A DNA stretch of 64,000 nt from Tubulanus polymorphus (GCF_964204645.1 NC_134027.1:25968485-26032484); one strand, 5' to 3'; numbered from the stretch's first letter, positions 24,065 through 36,138 are shown. Notes: generated from the letters alone by a model not told the origin. Program-made: numbers and translations.

Positions 24065-25865
24065 CCCTCATACTACAAAGCATTCATGGGTTTTCTTACA
24101 TCTATATATTTGACAACGATAAAAGCATTTATTTTGATACTAATCAACTAAAATCTAAGTCTAGCAAGAAACGTTTAGCGGCAAAACTAACTACAAAAAA
24201 TAACTGAAATCAAGGTATAACTAATATTAAATACTTTATAACCGCTTCAAAACTAAGCTACCAGGGATAAACCACACTATAACAGGAAATAGCTAAACAT
24301 GGAAAAGCGACATTGCTGAAAACTTCTGAGCGCTTACATTAAAATCTGTCGCTAGTTTTGGCAAAACTTTTGTGGAAGATCCACTGAGTGATAGGGCGAA
24401 AAACCTGCGGAATATAAATATATTACATTTATTTCATTTCGGCAAATCATAAACATAAATTCTTCCGTTTGTTTTTAAATATTCACGTGGTAAATATTAA
24501 TTTGATCAACGGATAACGTTAAGAAATCCGATTCTAAAAATTGTTTTCGCATTAAAGTTATAAAAATAACGGGGCGTCGATGATGATCTACATTAGACTC
24601 TCGTCTCACTAATCAAGTTCGAACGCGATTGAAAAAACGTGGAGCCGTAAGAAAAAGTACGAAATCATCGACAATTAAAAATAAAAATCAGGGCGATGTC
24701 GATTCGTATTCGCTACAGGGGGTAGTCGGCGCTTAACGAGTCCCGATGATGAAGAAATCATCGCGTTGAAAAACGAAGAAAAGAATTTAAGTTCATTAAG
24801 TACTGAAACACAACCTACAGAGAAAATAGAGCGAAGGATGAATTCAGACCGTGTGATACATAATTAAGTAATACTCCGAAAGACTGGGTGTCAGTTAGCC
24901 GTGAGAGGCATGCCTGGCGTGTATACCCCCTCAACGGATATTATTACTTGTATAAACATGATTAAAAACATCATCGCCGTCAGACAGCACCCGATGTAAG
25001 CTATTATTATAAAGGATTATGTTTTCTGATGAAGTATGCGCATCAAATGACCCGGGTGCAAGCTGCGCGAAAACCGCAGGGGGTAATAAGTACGCGAACT
25101 GGTTTTTTTTTCAGGTTTTTTTTTTTTCATTCTGTTTTGAAAATAAAGAATTATAGGTCTTTAGGTTGAACTGGTTATCGCTGAATTCGTGTCGTAATGA
25201 ATCGATATAATCGTATAGACGATTGGAATACAAGGAAAGTTCTGCTAACTGTTGTTTTACCATTTTTTAATTCATGCATCCTATTTTGCGAGCCGAAGTC
25301 TTACATGGAATTATGGAAATGAATTATTATCATTATCATGATAATTTCTATTACTATTATTAGGACGATGATTCTTGAAATCATAAAATGCAGGGCTCGC
25401 AACCTATAATCAAGTGCTATCAGTAACAATAACGTTTATTTCAGTTACATTTCATTGAAATAGAAGAGCTTCAAATTAATCAGTAACCAACAGCAAGATC
25501 GTCAGTAACATCTTTCATATTTCGGTATGCATCAAACAAATCAAATCAGTATTCCTCATAATTCATAAAATAGTAACAAATACTGAAAATCAAGAACAGT
25601 TGGAAACTCTGAAAATGTAGCAAAAAAATTCCACATCTCAAAAGCATCGCTACCACACATAGCTGTTAGATTATGTTAATTACGACGTGTATTAATTATG
25701 TAAATAGATGAGGAGAACCGCGCGCGCGCCGCCGTCTAATACCAACAGCGAAATATGAACCTGATTTCAGGAGATCAGTTAATCACGATAAGTGGAAGAG
25801 GTTTTCCTTCGTTTGCCCTTCTTCACTGATTGAGCAACCTCCTCTACATAACGGATATCACATTG
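24065..25865. other. Unique non-coding sequence
   Basis: Nothing recognisable beyond short T runs at 25103-25130 and ATTATC repeats near 25325. Confidence 0.45.
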
Positions 25866-26071
25866 TTCATACTATCCGCTATAGTTAGTCCGTTCTTATT
25901 TGGTCTGTACCTGGAACGAACCAATTTAGAACCGACTAAATCAGTGTAATTTAAAATCGGCTGTTATCACTGGTCCAGCTAGAAACAACACTGTGATTGA
26001 CAAATGAAGCAAAGTTTCTATTCACGCGCAGAGAAATGGTCTGAATCTAATTTCAAAATCTAGACCAGCAG

Positions 26072-26209
26072 GGGCAAGTTCCATAGTCATGGCTCAGACT
26101 TAAGACCAGTCTTAGACCAACTTAGTTCTATAGCTAATCTAACAGCTTAAGATCAGTATTAAGATTTAAGACCACTTTTTTACTTAAGTCACGACTGTGC
26201 AACTGGCCC
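26072..26209. mobile_element. Palindromic MITE, 138 bp, CAG duplication
   Basis: The termini are GGGCAAGTTCCATAGTCATG and its inverted partner ending GTGCAACTGGCCC. CAG occurs on both sides (26069-26071 and 26210-26212). The interior is TTAAGACCAGTCTTAGACC followed by CTATAGCTAATCTAACAGC. Very short near-palindromic elements with a 3-bp CWG duplication fit non-autonomous PIF/Harbinger-type transposons. That class assignment is inference. Confidence 0.7.
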
Positions 26210-26212
26210 CAG

Positions 26213-26350
26213 GGGCTGGTTCCTCAGTTGAGACTTGAGTACAAAAATGGTCTTAAATTTTAAGACTGGTCTTAAGTTGTTAGATTGGTTATAGAACTAA
26301 GATATTCTTTAATTGGTCTTAAGTCTCAGCCATGACTATGAAACCGGGCC
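26213..26350. mobile_element. Palindromic MITE, 138 bp, abutting the previous copy
   Basis: This copy begins GGGCTGGTTCCTCAGTTGAG and ends AAACCGGGCC. It lies in inverted orientation to its neighbour and is also 138 bp. The CAG at 26210-26212 serves as right duplication of one element and left duplication of the other. Another CAG follows at 26351. Confidence 0.7.
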
Positions 26351-26489
26351 CAGGGTCTTTGGGGTCAGTCTTAAATATCATGTTCTAAAATATTCGAAAT
26401 TTTTGCTCGTATGAATGCTTGGACAATTCTAAATAGCAATGGACTACATTTAGATACAATGGACAAAATAACGTATCGTGAACCCGGCT

Positions 26490-27890
26490 TATACTTTGTT
26501 TAGAGACGGTATCATTCTCAGAGATCATAAGCGCATTACGTAAGTCAGGAATGAGCTGGAAAGTATCGGTTTGTTCAACGTAGAAGTTTCAGATTAAGAG
26601 GTCACCCGTAAAAGGCAGTATGATCGTTGTTAAGTTCATACGGTATAAAAAGGTTATCGGCTCCTCGTTAAGAGGTGGAATCTGGGTGCATTTATGAAAC
26701 TGATCCGATCGTAGCTTCTCTTTATTTTTACTGTTCATTCTTTATTAAACACTGGCAGAATGTGAACAACGCCGTGAAACAATATCTCACAAATTAGAAC
26801 TATCATCTCTATAAGCCCTTTATACCGATAGGTTACGGTACGAAAAGAGACACTCAAACGTGGAGAATAGATAGTAAGATTACAACCCATTATATACAAA
26901 ATTTCAAAGATTTAAAACTGATTTCTTTTACCAAGAACCAAAGTGAAAATCTCAAGACAACTTTTCAAGCTCTCTCTCCCTGTCTATCTCTCTCCCTCCC
27001 TGTCCCTGTTACCTCTTGAATCTAAAGTATGTTGAATCTAAAGTATGTTTCAACCTTATCACCATGGCGCATTGAAGTCAGAAAATGTAACATATAGCTA
27101 AAATGTAATCAACATCTATCAACTTGTTGAATAAAAATCATATTTTTTTGGAAAATTTTTTCGATTTTACAGATTATGGGAGCCCAAAATTTTTCTAGAA
27201 GCTTCATTTCTCTATTCTATTTCCGGGGAGAAATATATAGCAATAGAGCACGTACATACCAATTAATGACAACATTTGTTCAACACATTTGAAATCGATA
27301 ATTTGAGAAATTTCATCGTGATCGAGTGAACCTAATGTATGAACACTGGTTTACAATTGCACAAGACTCGAGTGCGTTTCAATCCATAGGAATCAGGGCC
27401 AGAAAAACAATTACTAGATTATAGGTCAAACTGGTACGGATCAGATTCAGAGGCAAATTTGGTCGCTACCCGTCACGCAAATCAATCACTCATTAGTAGA
27501 TACTCATTTCTAAAAATCATCCGTAGCTACCGAGGACTTAAACAATTCTGACTGTAGAACATAATTTCACTTGACCCGATGTGAACATATGTGAAATTCA
27601 TCATTGATTATAGAGTATTTCACAGCAGATATAAAAAGTAAGGGTCGCCGTAATTCACTAGATTATGGATGGTGTTTAACACCTGTCTGTTGTTATATAT
27701 GATAATCAACTAGCGATAATGAGTATCATTGACATAGATATATCATAACAACGGCCTCTACCACACAGCGTTCTATGAATATTAATTACATGGACGAAGA
27801 TCGCTAGATTTCTAACTAATGATGATAGACTGCTGAGTCCGCGTTGTGAAAATGATTGTTAAATCGAGAAAGAAATATCGAGTCTGAAAT
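26490..27890. other. Unique non-coding sequence
   Basis: Short CT-rich run at 26970-27010 and a GATTCAAAGTATGTT-type duplication at 27017-27047. A fragment related to the 60970 element lies at 27410-27500. No gene seen. Confidence 0.45.
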
Positions 27891-27894
27891 GTTT

Positions 27895-28066
27895 TCTTGA
27901 GCTGATATAGAGAGCTCACAACAATAACGAAAAACAGTCTGAAAAAATGTGTCCTAGAGCCAGTAGTTTATTAGACATTTCGACTTTATTCTAGGAATCA
28001 TCTTCAGGAATACTGTATTACTTGAGGTAGTTTATTCAACTCCTCGACCATATTCTAATAGCCCTA
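27895..28066 (-). repeat. Hammerhead-family repeat leading into the 91-bp array
   Basis: Two minus-sense copies lie at 27960-28015 and 28028-28060, preceded by AACGAAAAACAGTCTGAAAA as at 23420. The following array shares the AAACATTTCTGACT segment, so it was probably seeded here. Confidence 0.5.
27969..28012 (-). ncRNA. Hammerhead-like motif, minus-strand copy
   Basis: On the minus strand the order is TATTC, CTGAAGA, a weak stem II, GAAATGTC, TAATA. The spacing is the same 44 nt as the copy at 53567. Stem II keeps only about four pairs and GAAAC has become GAAAT, so this is a decayed member. Confidence 0.3.
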
Positions 28067-28950
28067 TTCTTTATATATATTTTGAAATAGACTATAATGT
28101 CGAGAAACATTTCTGACTCTATTTTTCATTCTTACTATAAGGTAAGCAGCCTCCCTATTAATATATATTTTGAAATAGACTATAATGTCAAGAAACATTT
28201 CTGACTCTATTTTTCATTCTTACTATAAGGTAAGCAGCCTCCCTATTCTTTATATATATTTTGAAATAGACTATAATGTCAAGAAACATTTCTGACTCTA
28301 TTTTTCATTCTTACTATAAGGTAAGCAGCCTCCCTATTCTTTATATATATTTTGAAATAGACTATAATGTCAAGAAACATTTCTGACTCTATTTTTCATT
28401 CTTACTACAAGGTAAGCAGCCTCCCTATTCTTTATATATATTTTGAAATAGACTATAATGTCAAGAAACATTTCTGACTCTATTTTTCATTCTTACTATA
28501 AGGTAAGCAGCCTCCCTATTCTTTATATATATTTTGAAATAGACTATAATGTCAAGAACCATTTCTGACTCTATTTTTCATTCTTACTATAAGGTAAGCA
28601 GCCTCCCTATTCTTTATATATATTTTGAAATAGACTATAATGTCAAGAACCATTTCTGACTCTATTTTTCATTCTTACTATAAGGTAAGCAGCCTCCCTA
28701 TTCTTTATATATATTTTGAAATAGACTATAATGTCAAGAAACATTTCTGACTCTATTTTTCATTCTTACTATAAGGTTAGCAGCCTCCCTATTTTTTATA
28801 TATATTTTGAAATAGACTATAATGTCAAGAACCATTTCTGACTCTATTTTTCATTCTTACTATAAGGTAAGCAGCCTCCCTATTCTTTATATATATTTTG
28901 AAATGAATGATAATGTCAAAGAAACATTTCTGACTATTTTTCTTATTCTT
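28066..28950 (+). repeat. 91-bp tandem array
   Basis: Nine units are anchored on GGTAAGCAGCCTCCCTAT at 28141, 28229, 28320, 28411, 28502, 28593, 28684, 28775 (GGTTAGC) and 28866. All spacings are 91 bp except the first (88). The AAACATTTCTGACTCTATTT part resembles the downstream portion of the hammerhead-like repeat family. No coding character. Confidence 0.9.
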
Positions 28951-28998
28951 ACAATCAGATTTTATCATATAACTATTTCCTATAGAAGGTTGATATGT

Positions 28999-29038
28999 AA
29001 GTGCTGCTGCTGCTGCCCGAGGTGCTGCTGCTGCTCAT
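28999..29038 (+). repeat. CTG tracts, interrupted
   Basis: Two runs of four to five CTG separated by CCCGAGG. Confidence 0.8.
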
Positions 29039-29049
29039 ACCCGGCGAAT

Positions 29050-29435
29050 TCATATATCACGAAATTAGTATTTTACTTATAGAAAATTCCAGCTACAAAT
29101 TCGATGTGAAAGCCGTTCAGTCGAGCGTTAAATTAAAGTGCAGAGATAAAGCGATGAATTTATTTCCGATGTTAAAACGTTGAAGTCAGTGAATCGTTGA
29201 CACTTCCTCCTATAGCCGGGCTGGTCGGGCGGGCGGTCGGGCGGGTGGGCGCGCACAGTTACCTGTATCCTGTATTACTGATAACCAGTCTCATGCATGA
29301 TTAAACCGCGATTAATAATTCTCAATACTTGTCGTCAATTTTCCGATATAGAAAATTCTTCGTAGTAAATGTCGTTTCAATTTGCGCGACGAGACGCGTG
29401 ACAGAATAGAAATATAAAGGGGAATCCATGGTTTC
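29050..29435. other. Unique sequence
   Basis: GGGCGGGCGGTCGGGCGG run at 29225-29250. No gene seen. Confidence 0.4.
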
Positions 29436-29439
29436 ATTA

Positions 29440-29785
29440 CCAGTATCTGCAGCCTGGACCCTGCAACCCCCTCAGCCTGGACCCTACATCCCTTCAGCCT
29501 GGACTCTACATCCCCTCAGTCTAGACCCTGCACCCCCCTCAACCTGGACCCTACATCCCCCCCAGCCTGGACCCTACATCCCACCTCAGGCTGGACCATG
29601 CACCCCTCAGCCTGGACCCTGCATCCCCCCTCACCCTGGACCCTTCATCCTACCTCAGCCTGGACCCTACATCCCACCTCAGGCTGGACCCTGCACCCCT
29701 CAGCCTGGACCCTGCATCCCCCCTCACCCTGGACCCTTCATCCTACCTCAGCCTGGACCCTGCATCCTACCTCATCCTATGGCCT
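29440..29785 (+). repeat. C-rich minisatellite (CCTCAGCCTGGACCCT)
   Basis: Units of about 20-24 bp, with an 83-bp duplicated block (CACCCCTCAGCCTGGACCCT at 29611 and 29694). The resulting frame (29428-29787) is a Pro-Gly repeat without other coding evidence. Confidence 0.9.
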
Positions 29786-29789
29786 AGAC

Positions 29790-30675
29790 CCCTATTGAAA
29801 CATTCAATATATCATCACCATTTTTTAATAATTCTGTCCACACTTCACATTGTTTTCAGAATTTCGCCCGAGACATTTTCAACTGAAAATGAACTATTTC
29901 ATCGGCGCACTTTCAAAAACTGATTGTCAAAAAAAGATCCTTTACTGTTGGTTTGGAATGGCTAGAAACAGTGTAGAGAATTCATCATCCTGGTCACATA
30001 GGTTTCATCACACAAAAATAACTAGCAGTTTCCCGCGGTGAGGAAGACAGCGTCGACCAATTAGCCGTGCCACTTCCAATCAGGTCGTAATAGGTCAAAT
30101 TATTTCACCATCACAACCCGGTTTGAAATCAGCGACAGAACCTCGCGGTGCTGAAATTATAGATATAATTCTCGCAGCGACTTCGACGCTCAAAAACAAA
30201 ATCATTAACGCCGCGGAAAGATGATTGTTTTTTCGTCGGTCTCCGAACTGTTTCAGCGCGACTCTACTTATTATCGTGGCTATTGCCATTGAAATTCATT
30301 CAACTTACCAACAAGCTTTTTACTTAACAAGGCTTTCAATAGCGCAAAAAAGTAATTGGAAGGAGGTCATTTTATTATTCAGCTCCTAATCTTTCGAATT
30401 TCGAATGAACTACCTCGTAACGTAAAAGAGTCTCCATCTGATTCGTCTTTAAAAACCAGATTGCCGATTGATTTTAACTTGCAGTTTTGGTAATGCAGCT
30501 TTAGAATGAAAAGTGTCGTGGTTAAGATTTGATAACTGCGCTATATGAGAAAATATATTCCCATCATTTCTATTAATCAGCATTGAATCAAAACTAAATT
30601 GAAAGTCAAATCTTACTGATATACAGGACTCATTCCACAGTAGAAATCTGACTATAAACAGCGGAAATGAACTAA
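29790..30675. other. Unique non-coding sequence
   Basis: No recognisable exon. Frames at 29850 and 30095 are short and lack motifs. Confidence 0.4.
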
Positions 30676-30678
30676 CTT

Positions 30679-30826
30679 TAACTCTATAGCTGGTTCCATA
30701 GTCAATGCTTAGATTTAAGACCAGTCTGAGACCATCTTAGTTCTTTAAAGCTATTTTAACAACTTAGACCAGACTTAAGGTTTAGGACCACTTTATGAGT
30801 GGAGTCATGATTGCGGAACTGAGCCC
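30679..30826. mobile_element. Palindromic MITE, diverged copy
   Basis: CTGGTTCCATAGTCAATGC starts a copy that ends GCGGAACTGAGCCCC. The interior TTAAGACCAGTCTGAGACC is retained. No clean duplication was seen. Confidence 0.55.
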
Positions 30827-30853
30827 CCGTGTGTTTTAAATCTGCGAAATCTG

Positions 30854-30991
30854 GGGCCAGTTGCATAGTCATGGCTTAGATTTAAGACTTGTTTAAGACC
30901 AACTTCGTTCTATACTCAATCTAACAACTTAAGACCAGTCTTATGATTTAAGACCACTTTTGGACTTAAGTCAAGATTGTGCAACTGGGCC
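30854..30991. mobile_element. Palindromic MITE, 138 bp, CTG duplication
   Basis: GGGCCAGTTGCATAGTCATG at one end and GTGCAACTGGGCC at the other, with CTG on both sides (30851-30853 and 30992-30994). Length and interior match the copies at 26072 and 26213. Confidence 0.72.
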
Positions 30992-31484
30992 CTGAAGCGT
31001 TAATGATCGGAATAAGATTCTATCTAATGAATGCTGAAACCTCCCTGATATTAATGTGTAATCAATATAGAGTAGGCTGGCTGATTACAGGCTGTTACAG
31101 CACTAATTAGTCAACATATCCTACATCAACATTCCAGTACAGCCCTCTCGCACTCACATATCTCCACCCACACTAGCAACAACCAGTCACACTCTCCCGC
31201 TCGCTCGGCAATAACTACTAAATATCAGACATTTTATTATCATCTGAAAAACAACAACAATAGAAATGTGATATACGCCACCGTATTATCATAAAAACAA
31301 TCACTATTTTATTAATAGTAAAACAACATCAGGGAAAAACAAGCTTAGATCAGAAAATACTGGGTCAGATTGTTATGAGTACTTGATGCTTCGGTCTACT
31401 AGTTTACCCTGGATTTTTTTTTAAGTTCGAAGTTCGAAGTGTTGAGATTTACTGAAAATTATTGTCATCTTTTCTGATTGAAAT

Positions 31485-31670
31485 GAATCTCTCCCTCTCC
31501 CCTCTTCTCCTCTCCCTCCCCTCCGCTCCTCTCCCTCGCCTATCCTCTCTCTCTTCCTCTCCCGCTCCTCACCTCTCCCTTCTTCACTGTTCTCAGCTTT
31601 GTACAGTTAAAAATACACCTCTCCCTCTCTCCCTTTCTCCCTCGCCCTCTCTTACTGTTCTGAGCACAGC
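31485..31670 (+). repeat. CT-rich tract with a duplicated segment
   Basis: Runs of CTCTCCCTC flank two related segments (TTCACTGTTCTCAGC...GTTAAAAATACACC and CTTACTGTTCTGAGC...GTTAAAAATGCCC). Confidence 0.7.
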
Positions 31671-31884
31671 ACGGTTAAAAATGCCCGACGCATCCCTGAT
31701 CAACTATAAATGCTGCAACGTCGTTATGCAAATTCAATTCATCCGAACTGTCGTAACTGAGATAATACATATTATAAGAATATGACGGAAGGTTAGCGAT
31801 GGTTAATGAACCAGCGACCGACCGCGCTATTGTACGCACAAATTATTACTGACTTTTTTCATCATGAGAAAACTTCATCTAATT

Positions 31885-32690
31885 CCAGCACATCGAGATA
31901 CAGAAGACTCATCTACTCCAGCACACTGAGATATAGAAGACTTCACCTACTCCAGCGCACTGAGATATAGAAGACTTCATCTACTCCAGCGCACTGAGAT
32001 ATAGAAGACTTCATCTACTCCAGCGCACTGAGATATAGAAGACTTCATCTACTCCAGCGCACTGAGATATAGAAGACTTCATCTACTCCAGCGCACTGAG
32101 ATATAGAAGACTTCATCTACTCCAGCGCACTGAGATATAGAAGACTTCATCTACTCCAGCGCACTGAAATATAGAAGACTTCATCTACTCCAGCGCACTG
32201 AGATATAGAAGACTTCATCTACTCCAGCGCACTGAGATATAGAAGACTTCATCTACTCCAGCGCACTGAGATAAAGAAGACTTCATCTACTTCAGCGCAC
32301 TGAGATATAGAAGACTTCATCTACTCCAGCGCACTGAGATATAGAAGACTTCATCTACTCCAGCGCACTGAGATATAGAAGACTTCATCTACTCCAGCGC
32401 ACTGAGATATAGAAGACTTCATCTACTCCAGCGCACTGAGATATAGAAGACTTCATCTACTCCAGCGCACTGAGATATAGAAGACTTCATCTACTCCAGC
32501 GCACTGAGATATAGAAGACTTCATCTACTCCAGCACACTGAGATATAGAAGACTTCATCTACTCCAGCGCACTGTGATATAGAAGACTTCATCTACTCCA
32601 GCGCACTGAGATATAGAAGACTTCATCTACTCCAGCGCATTGAGAAGACTTCATCTCCAACACACTGTGATAAAGAATTCATCAACTCCA
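31885..32690 (+). repeat. 34-bp minisatellite, about 24 copies
   Basis: The unit is AGATATAGAAGACTTCATCT followed by ACTCCAGCGCACTG. It is nearly perfect in the middle, with diverged copies at both edges. A 34-bp unit shifts frame in each copy and leaves no coding potential. Confidence 0.96.
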
Positions 32691-33630
32691 GCGCAAAGCA
32701 CACATGTATAAGTTTGCATGATAAGGGGGCTGGAAATGGAAGTACAGATATAGTTGTGTGATCGGCGGTGAAATTTACAGAATCTCTTATTTGAATCAAA
32801 GTATTTAACTTTGGAAATATCGGTTACCAACGGTCTTAGACTGGTCTCAAATGTTAGACCCTTGTTAGACCCAGAACCTTGTTGAATCACTTGATTTTTT
32901 TCTAGGGGGGGCAATGTATCTCGGACTTCGTATTATTGCGATATTGCAGTCGATTGAGTGGTTATTAGTCGCTGTATTAGAGTACAAGTATTTTTAACAA
33001 GATTAACCGAGGCAACCCCCCGGGGATGAGTCAGTCTTATGCAAATTGACAATTCGCCCGACGAAATGAACATCAAATATGTATATACGACTGTTATGAA
33101 TATCAATTAAGGCATTACTACGGCCAAGAGATTTTTACTGTAAGAAGAATATAAATTCAGCTCTCAATCTAATGAGACAGAGAGAGAGTGAGAGAGAGGG
33201 GGAGAGAGGAGAGAGAGAGATGAAGTCGTCTCGCGATCAGCGACGTAAATACTTTCTACAAACATTAATATTAATTCAATGATGAAATACTCGACACATA
33301 TTAAAACCCCCTCAAGGGAAACCAATGCAGCGAATGAATCTGATTTCTACAGTTACGCGATTACAGACCATTTCATATCTCATAAATCGTGTTATACGCA
33401 AAATTATATTTTTCATAATTTATCATTTCAGAGATGATATTGAATTTTTCCAATTATCTCTACTAATTAGAATAATAACAATTATTACTATAATTATCTT
33501 ATAATTTCCATTGTGTACTTTTCACTGTGGCACGGTGCTGATGCTTTCATTAAACTGGTATTATTACCTGAGCCGATAACTCTTCAGTCATCTCTCCCTT
33601 GGGAGAAATAACTTTCAAACGACTGCTAAG
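32690..33630. other. Unique non-coding sequence
   Basis: Apart from the GA tract at 33174, nothing recognised. Confidence 0.4.
33174..33222. repeat. (GA)n microsatellite
   Basis: AGACAGAGAGAGAGTGAGAG and related purine repeats. Confidence 0.85.
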
Positions 33631-33637
33631 CGATCAG

Positions 33638-33916
33638 GGGCCGGTTCCATAGACTGGGCTTAGACTTAAGACCGGTCTAAGATAAACTTAGTTATATAGC
33701 CAATCTAACAACTCAAGACCAGTCTAAGATCATGTTAGTTCTATAGCCAATCTAACAACTTGAGACCAGTCTAAGATCATGTTAGTTCTATAGCCAATCT
33801 AACAACTGAAGACCAGTCTAAGATAAACTTAGTTATATAGCCAATCTAACAACTTAAGACCAGTCTTAAGGTTTAAGACCACTTTTGGTCCTAAGTCTTG
33901 ACTAGGAAACCGGCCC
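33638..33916. mobile_element. Palindromic MITE with three extra internal 47-bp units
   Basis: GGGCCGGTTCCATAGACTGG to GGAAACCGGCCC, with CAG on both sides (33635-33637 and 33917-33919). Its length of 279 bp equals the 138-bp basic element plus three 47-bp units of the AAGACCAGTCTAAGATC type. The tandem segment therefore expanded inside the transposon. Confidence 0.75.
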
Positions 33917-34477
33917 CAGGAGTCATCTTTCAACCTAGGTTCCCATTTAGTCCATCATTTTCGAAATCACATATTCAAGTATTTCCATTCTATATGTGTG
34001 TTGACAGATCATTACGAGAACCTGATGACAATCAATCGCGCCGTATTTTTTTTAAACGTTAAGGTTAGGTTTGGGTCAACCTGTCAGTATCAGCCGATTC
34101 GCTCTGTCAGACCAATTATTACAGGGTCTACTCGTAATTTCCACTGCAGCCACTGCAGCGAACTCTCATCACACGCATTAATTATCACAAACACCTCATT
34201 ACTAAGACTTCAGTCTTCAACTCTCTCTCTCTCTGTCGTGACGTTTTCCGACGAAAAAAAGAAAAACGTTGCGCGTTCTAAAAACAATCCGTCTTCAATC
34301 GTACATGTATGGCTTTATTCCTCTCTGATGCGGACGTTTGTTTACTCCATCCACGCAATCATCATCAAGAAATAAATATTATCTCAACAATTTGTTTGCC
34401 TTCCAAAAGAAGTAACTATGAGAATCGGTTAAAATTTGATAAGCAAGAGAGTGCAAATTGTTTCCATTTTAAGTGGA

Positions 34478-34905
34478 GAGAGAAATTATGGAAGAGGGGG
34501 AGGGGGAAATGGTGAGAAATAGAGAGGGAGAGAGGGGGTAAGGAAGAAAGGGGAAATTTGGGAAGAGGGAAAGGAGAGGGAAAAAGGGAGATAAAGAGGA
34601 AAAGATAGAGGGTAGAGAAAGAGGGGAGGGAAGTGAGAGCAGAGGGAAGAAAGAAGGGGAGAGGGAGTGATAGAGGGCAGAGAAAGAGGGAAGGGGAGTG
34701 AGAGGAGAGGGGAGAAAGAAGGAGAGGGAGTGAGGGCAGAGAAAGAGGGGAGGGGAGTGAGAGGAGAGGGGAGGAGGAAGAGGAGAGTGAGGGGAAAATG
34801 GAGAGAAAGAATGGGAGAGTGATGGGGAGAGAGGCAGAGGGAGTGAAAGAGGGGAAAGAAGGGGAGATGGAGTGATAGAGGGAAGAGGGGGAGAGAAAAA
34901 GATCT
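34478..34905. repeat. GA-rich low-complexity tract
   Basis: Irregular GAGAGGGAGAGAGGG-type sequence on the plus strand. The long minus frame across it (34416-35048) is Ser/Pro/Leu low complexity. Confidence 0.9.
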
Positions 34906-36000
34906 CTGGAAGAAAATGAAAATTTCGCCGAGCTCATTCGCTGTTCATGCTGCATCTGAGAGACTGCGACTGCGAACGAACGCAGAAGACGAAGAATTAG
35001 ACAAATGAAATTAATCAGCAAAGTAAAAGGTTTTCTTGCTACGAACATCAGACCTAATTTGACAGTCTGCCATTACTGGTTGGCTGCGTCGATGAGTTGT
35101 GGCTGTTTACCAATTACGGATAAGAAAGCGCGTCTGGTAAGACCAGCGCGTGTGCTTCAGTGGCTTATCGCGACCTGACGGAATATCAGCGACGGCCGGA
35201 TGGACGACCATTTTAATGAGCGTCGAGTGCGAGATTTTCACAACTCGAGAAATTCGCGGAAAGAACTCTCTCTCTCTCTCTCTTCTCGCCGTGTCGTTTC
35301 TCGAGTCCGCGATGACTCATGGTCGAATTGAATTAGACAAACCACTCGTGCTAAAGTCGAGTTTACAACCACGGGGGCTGACGACAGAAACGAGCGGCGA
35401 AATATCCACTTTTTTACGCGCGGTCGGTCGATAGAAACACCGAAAAACACGATATGTCGTCGGAGGGATTTTTACGACGATCAAAGCGACCGTTCGTCGT
35501 TTCCGACCGTAAAAAATCGAATTCGAATAACAACATTTTACTTCAAAACTGTTCTCCATTTTTCTTATTGTTATCGAATTTGCGAGTTTTCATGTCTGGA
35601 AACTAAAACGAGGGGCAAAAATCTGACGCGAACCTTTGAACTACATGATTAATAGTGTTCCGGTCTCTCTCTCACCGATTCTCCGGTCGATATAAAAATG
35701 ATTTTTAAGATTTGATTCCGATGTAATATACGCATCGCGACTCGATGATGTAGCCCGAAGTGTAACCGGACTCATTTAAAGTTCTCTTGCATCCATCGTC
35801 CTCCTTGACGCAATGTTTAAGTCAATTGGTCTTTCATGTCGAGTATATTGAATGATCTAAAAACTTCCACGTGTAACAACAGACGATCTATCCTCGCATG
35901 CCGGCGAAATTAACAGTCTCGACCCGCAGGCTAAATCTGAGGGTCAACTTTTTTTTACTGCGAATTAATTCGAAACTGAGATATTTTTCTATTTCTTCGC
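34905..36000. other. CpG-containing unique sequence
   Basis: Overlapping frames on both strands at 35150-35560 lack domains. A CT run lies at 35267-35284. No exon is supported. Confidence 0.4.
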
Positions 36001-36002
36001 AG

Positions 36003-36138
36003 GTTAGTTGCGCAGTCGTGACTCAACTCCAAAAGTGGCCGTAAATCTTAAGACTGGACTTAAGTCGTTAGAATGGCTATAGAACTAAAACGGTCATAGA
36101 CTGGTCTTAGGTCTAAACCGTGACTGTGCAACTGGCCC
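36003..36138. mobile_element. Palindromic MITE, 136 bp
   Basis: Left end GTTAGTTGCGCAGTCGTGAC, right end GACTGTGCAACTGGCCC. CAG precedes and CTG follows, so both flanks are CWG but are not identical. The interior is in the orientation TTAAGACTGGACTTAAGTC. Confidence 0.55.

Larger units (their letters stand above)
25870..26485. mobile_element. Palindromic element interrupted by two MITEs
   Basis: The left half (25870-26068) carries ACCTGGAACGAACCAATTTA and TTATCACTGGTCCAGC. The right half (26354-26485) ends TCGTGAACCCGGCTTATAC, matching the group terminus. The two 138-bp MITEs at 26072-26350 sit between the halves. Confidence 0.5.

Noticed and set aside
34416-35048. 210-codon minus frame rich in Ser, Pro and Leu
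   Set aside because: It lies over a purine-rich tract, and composition alone explains the open frame.
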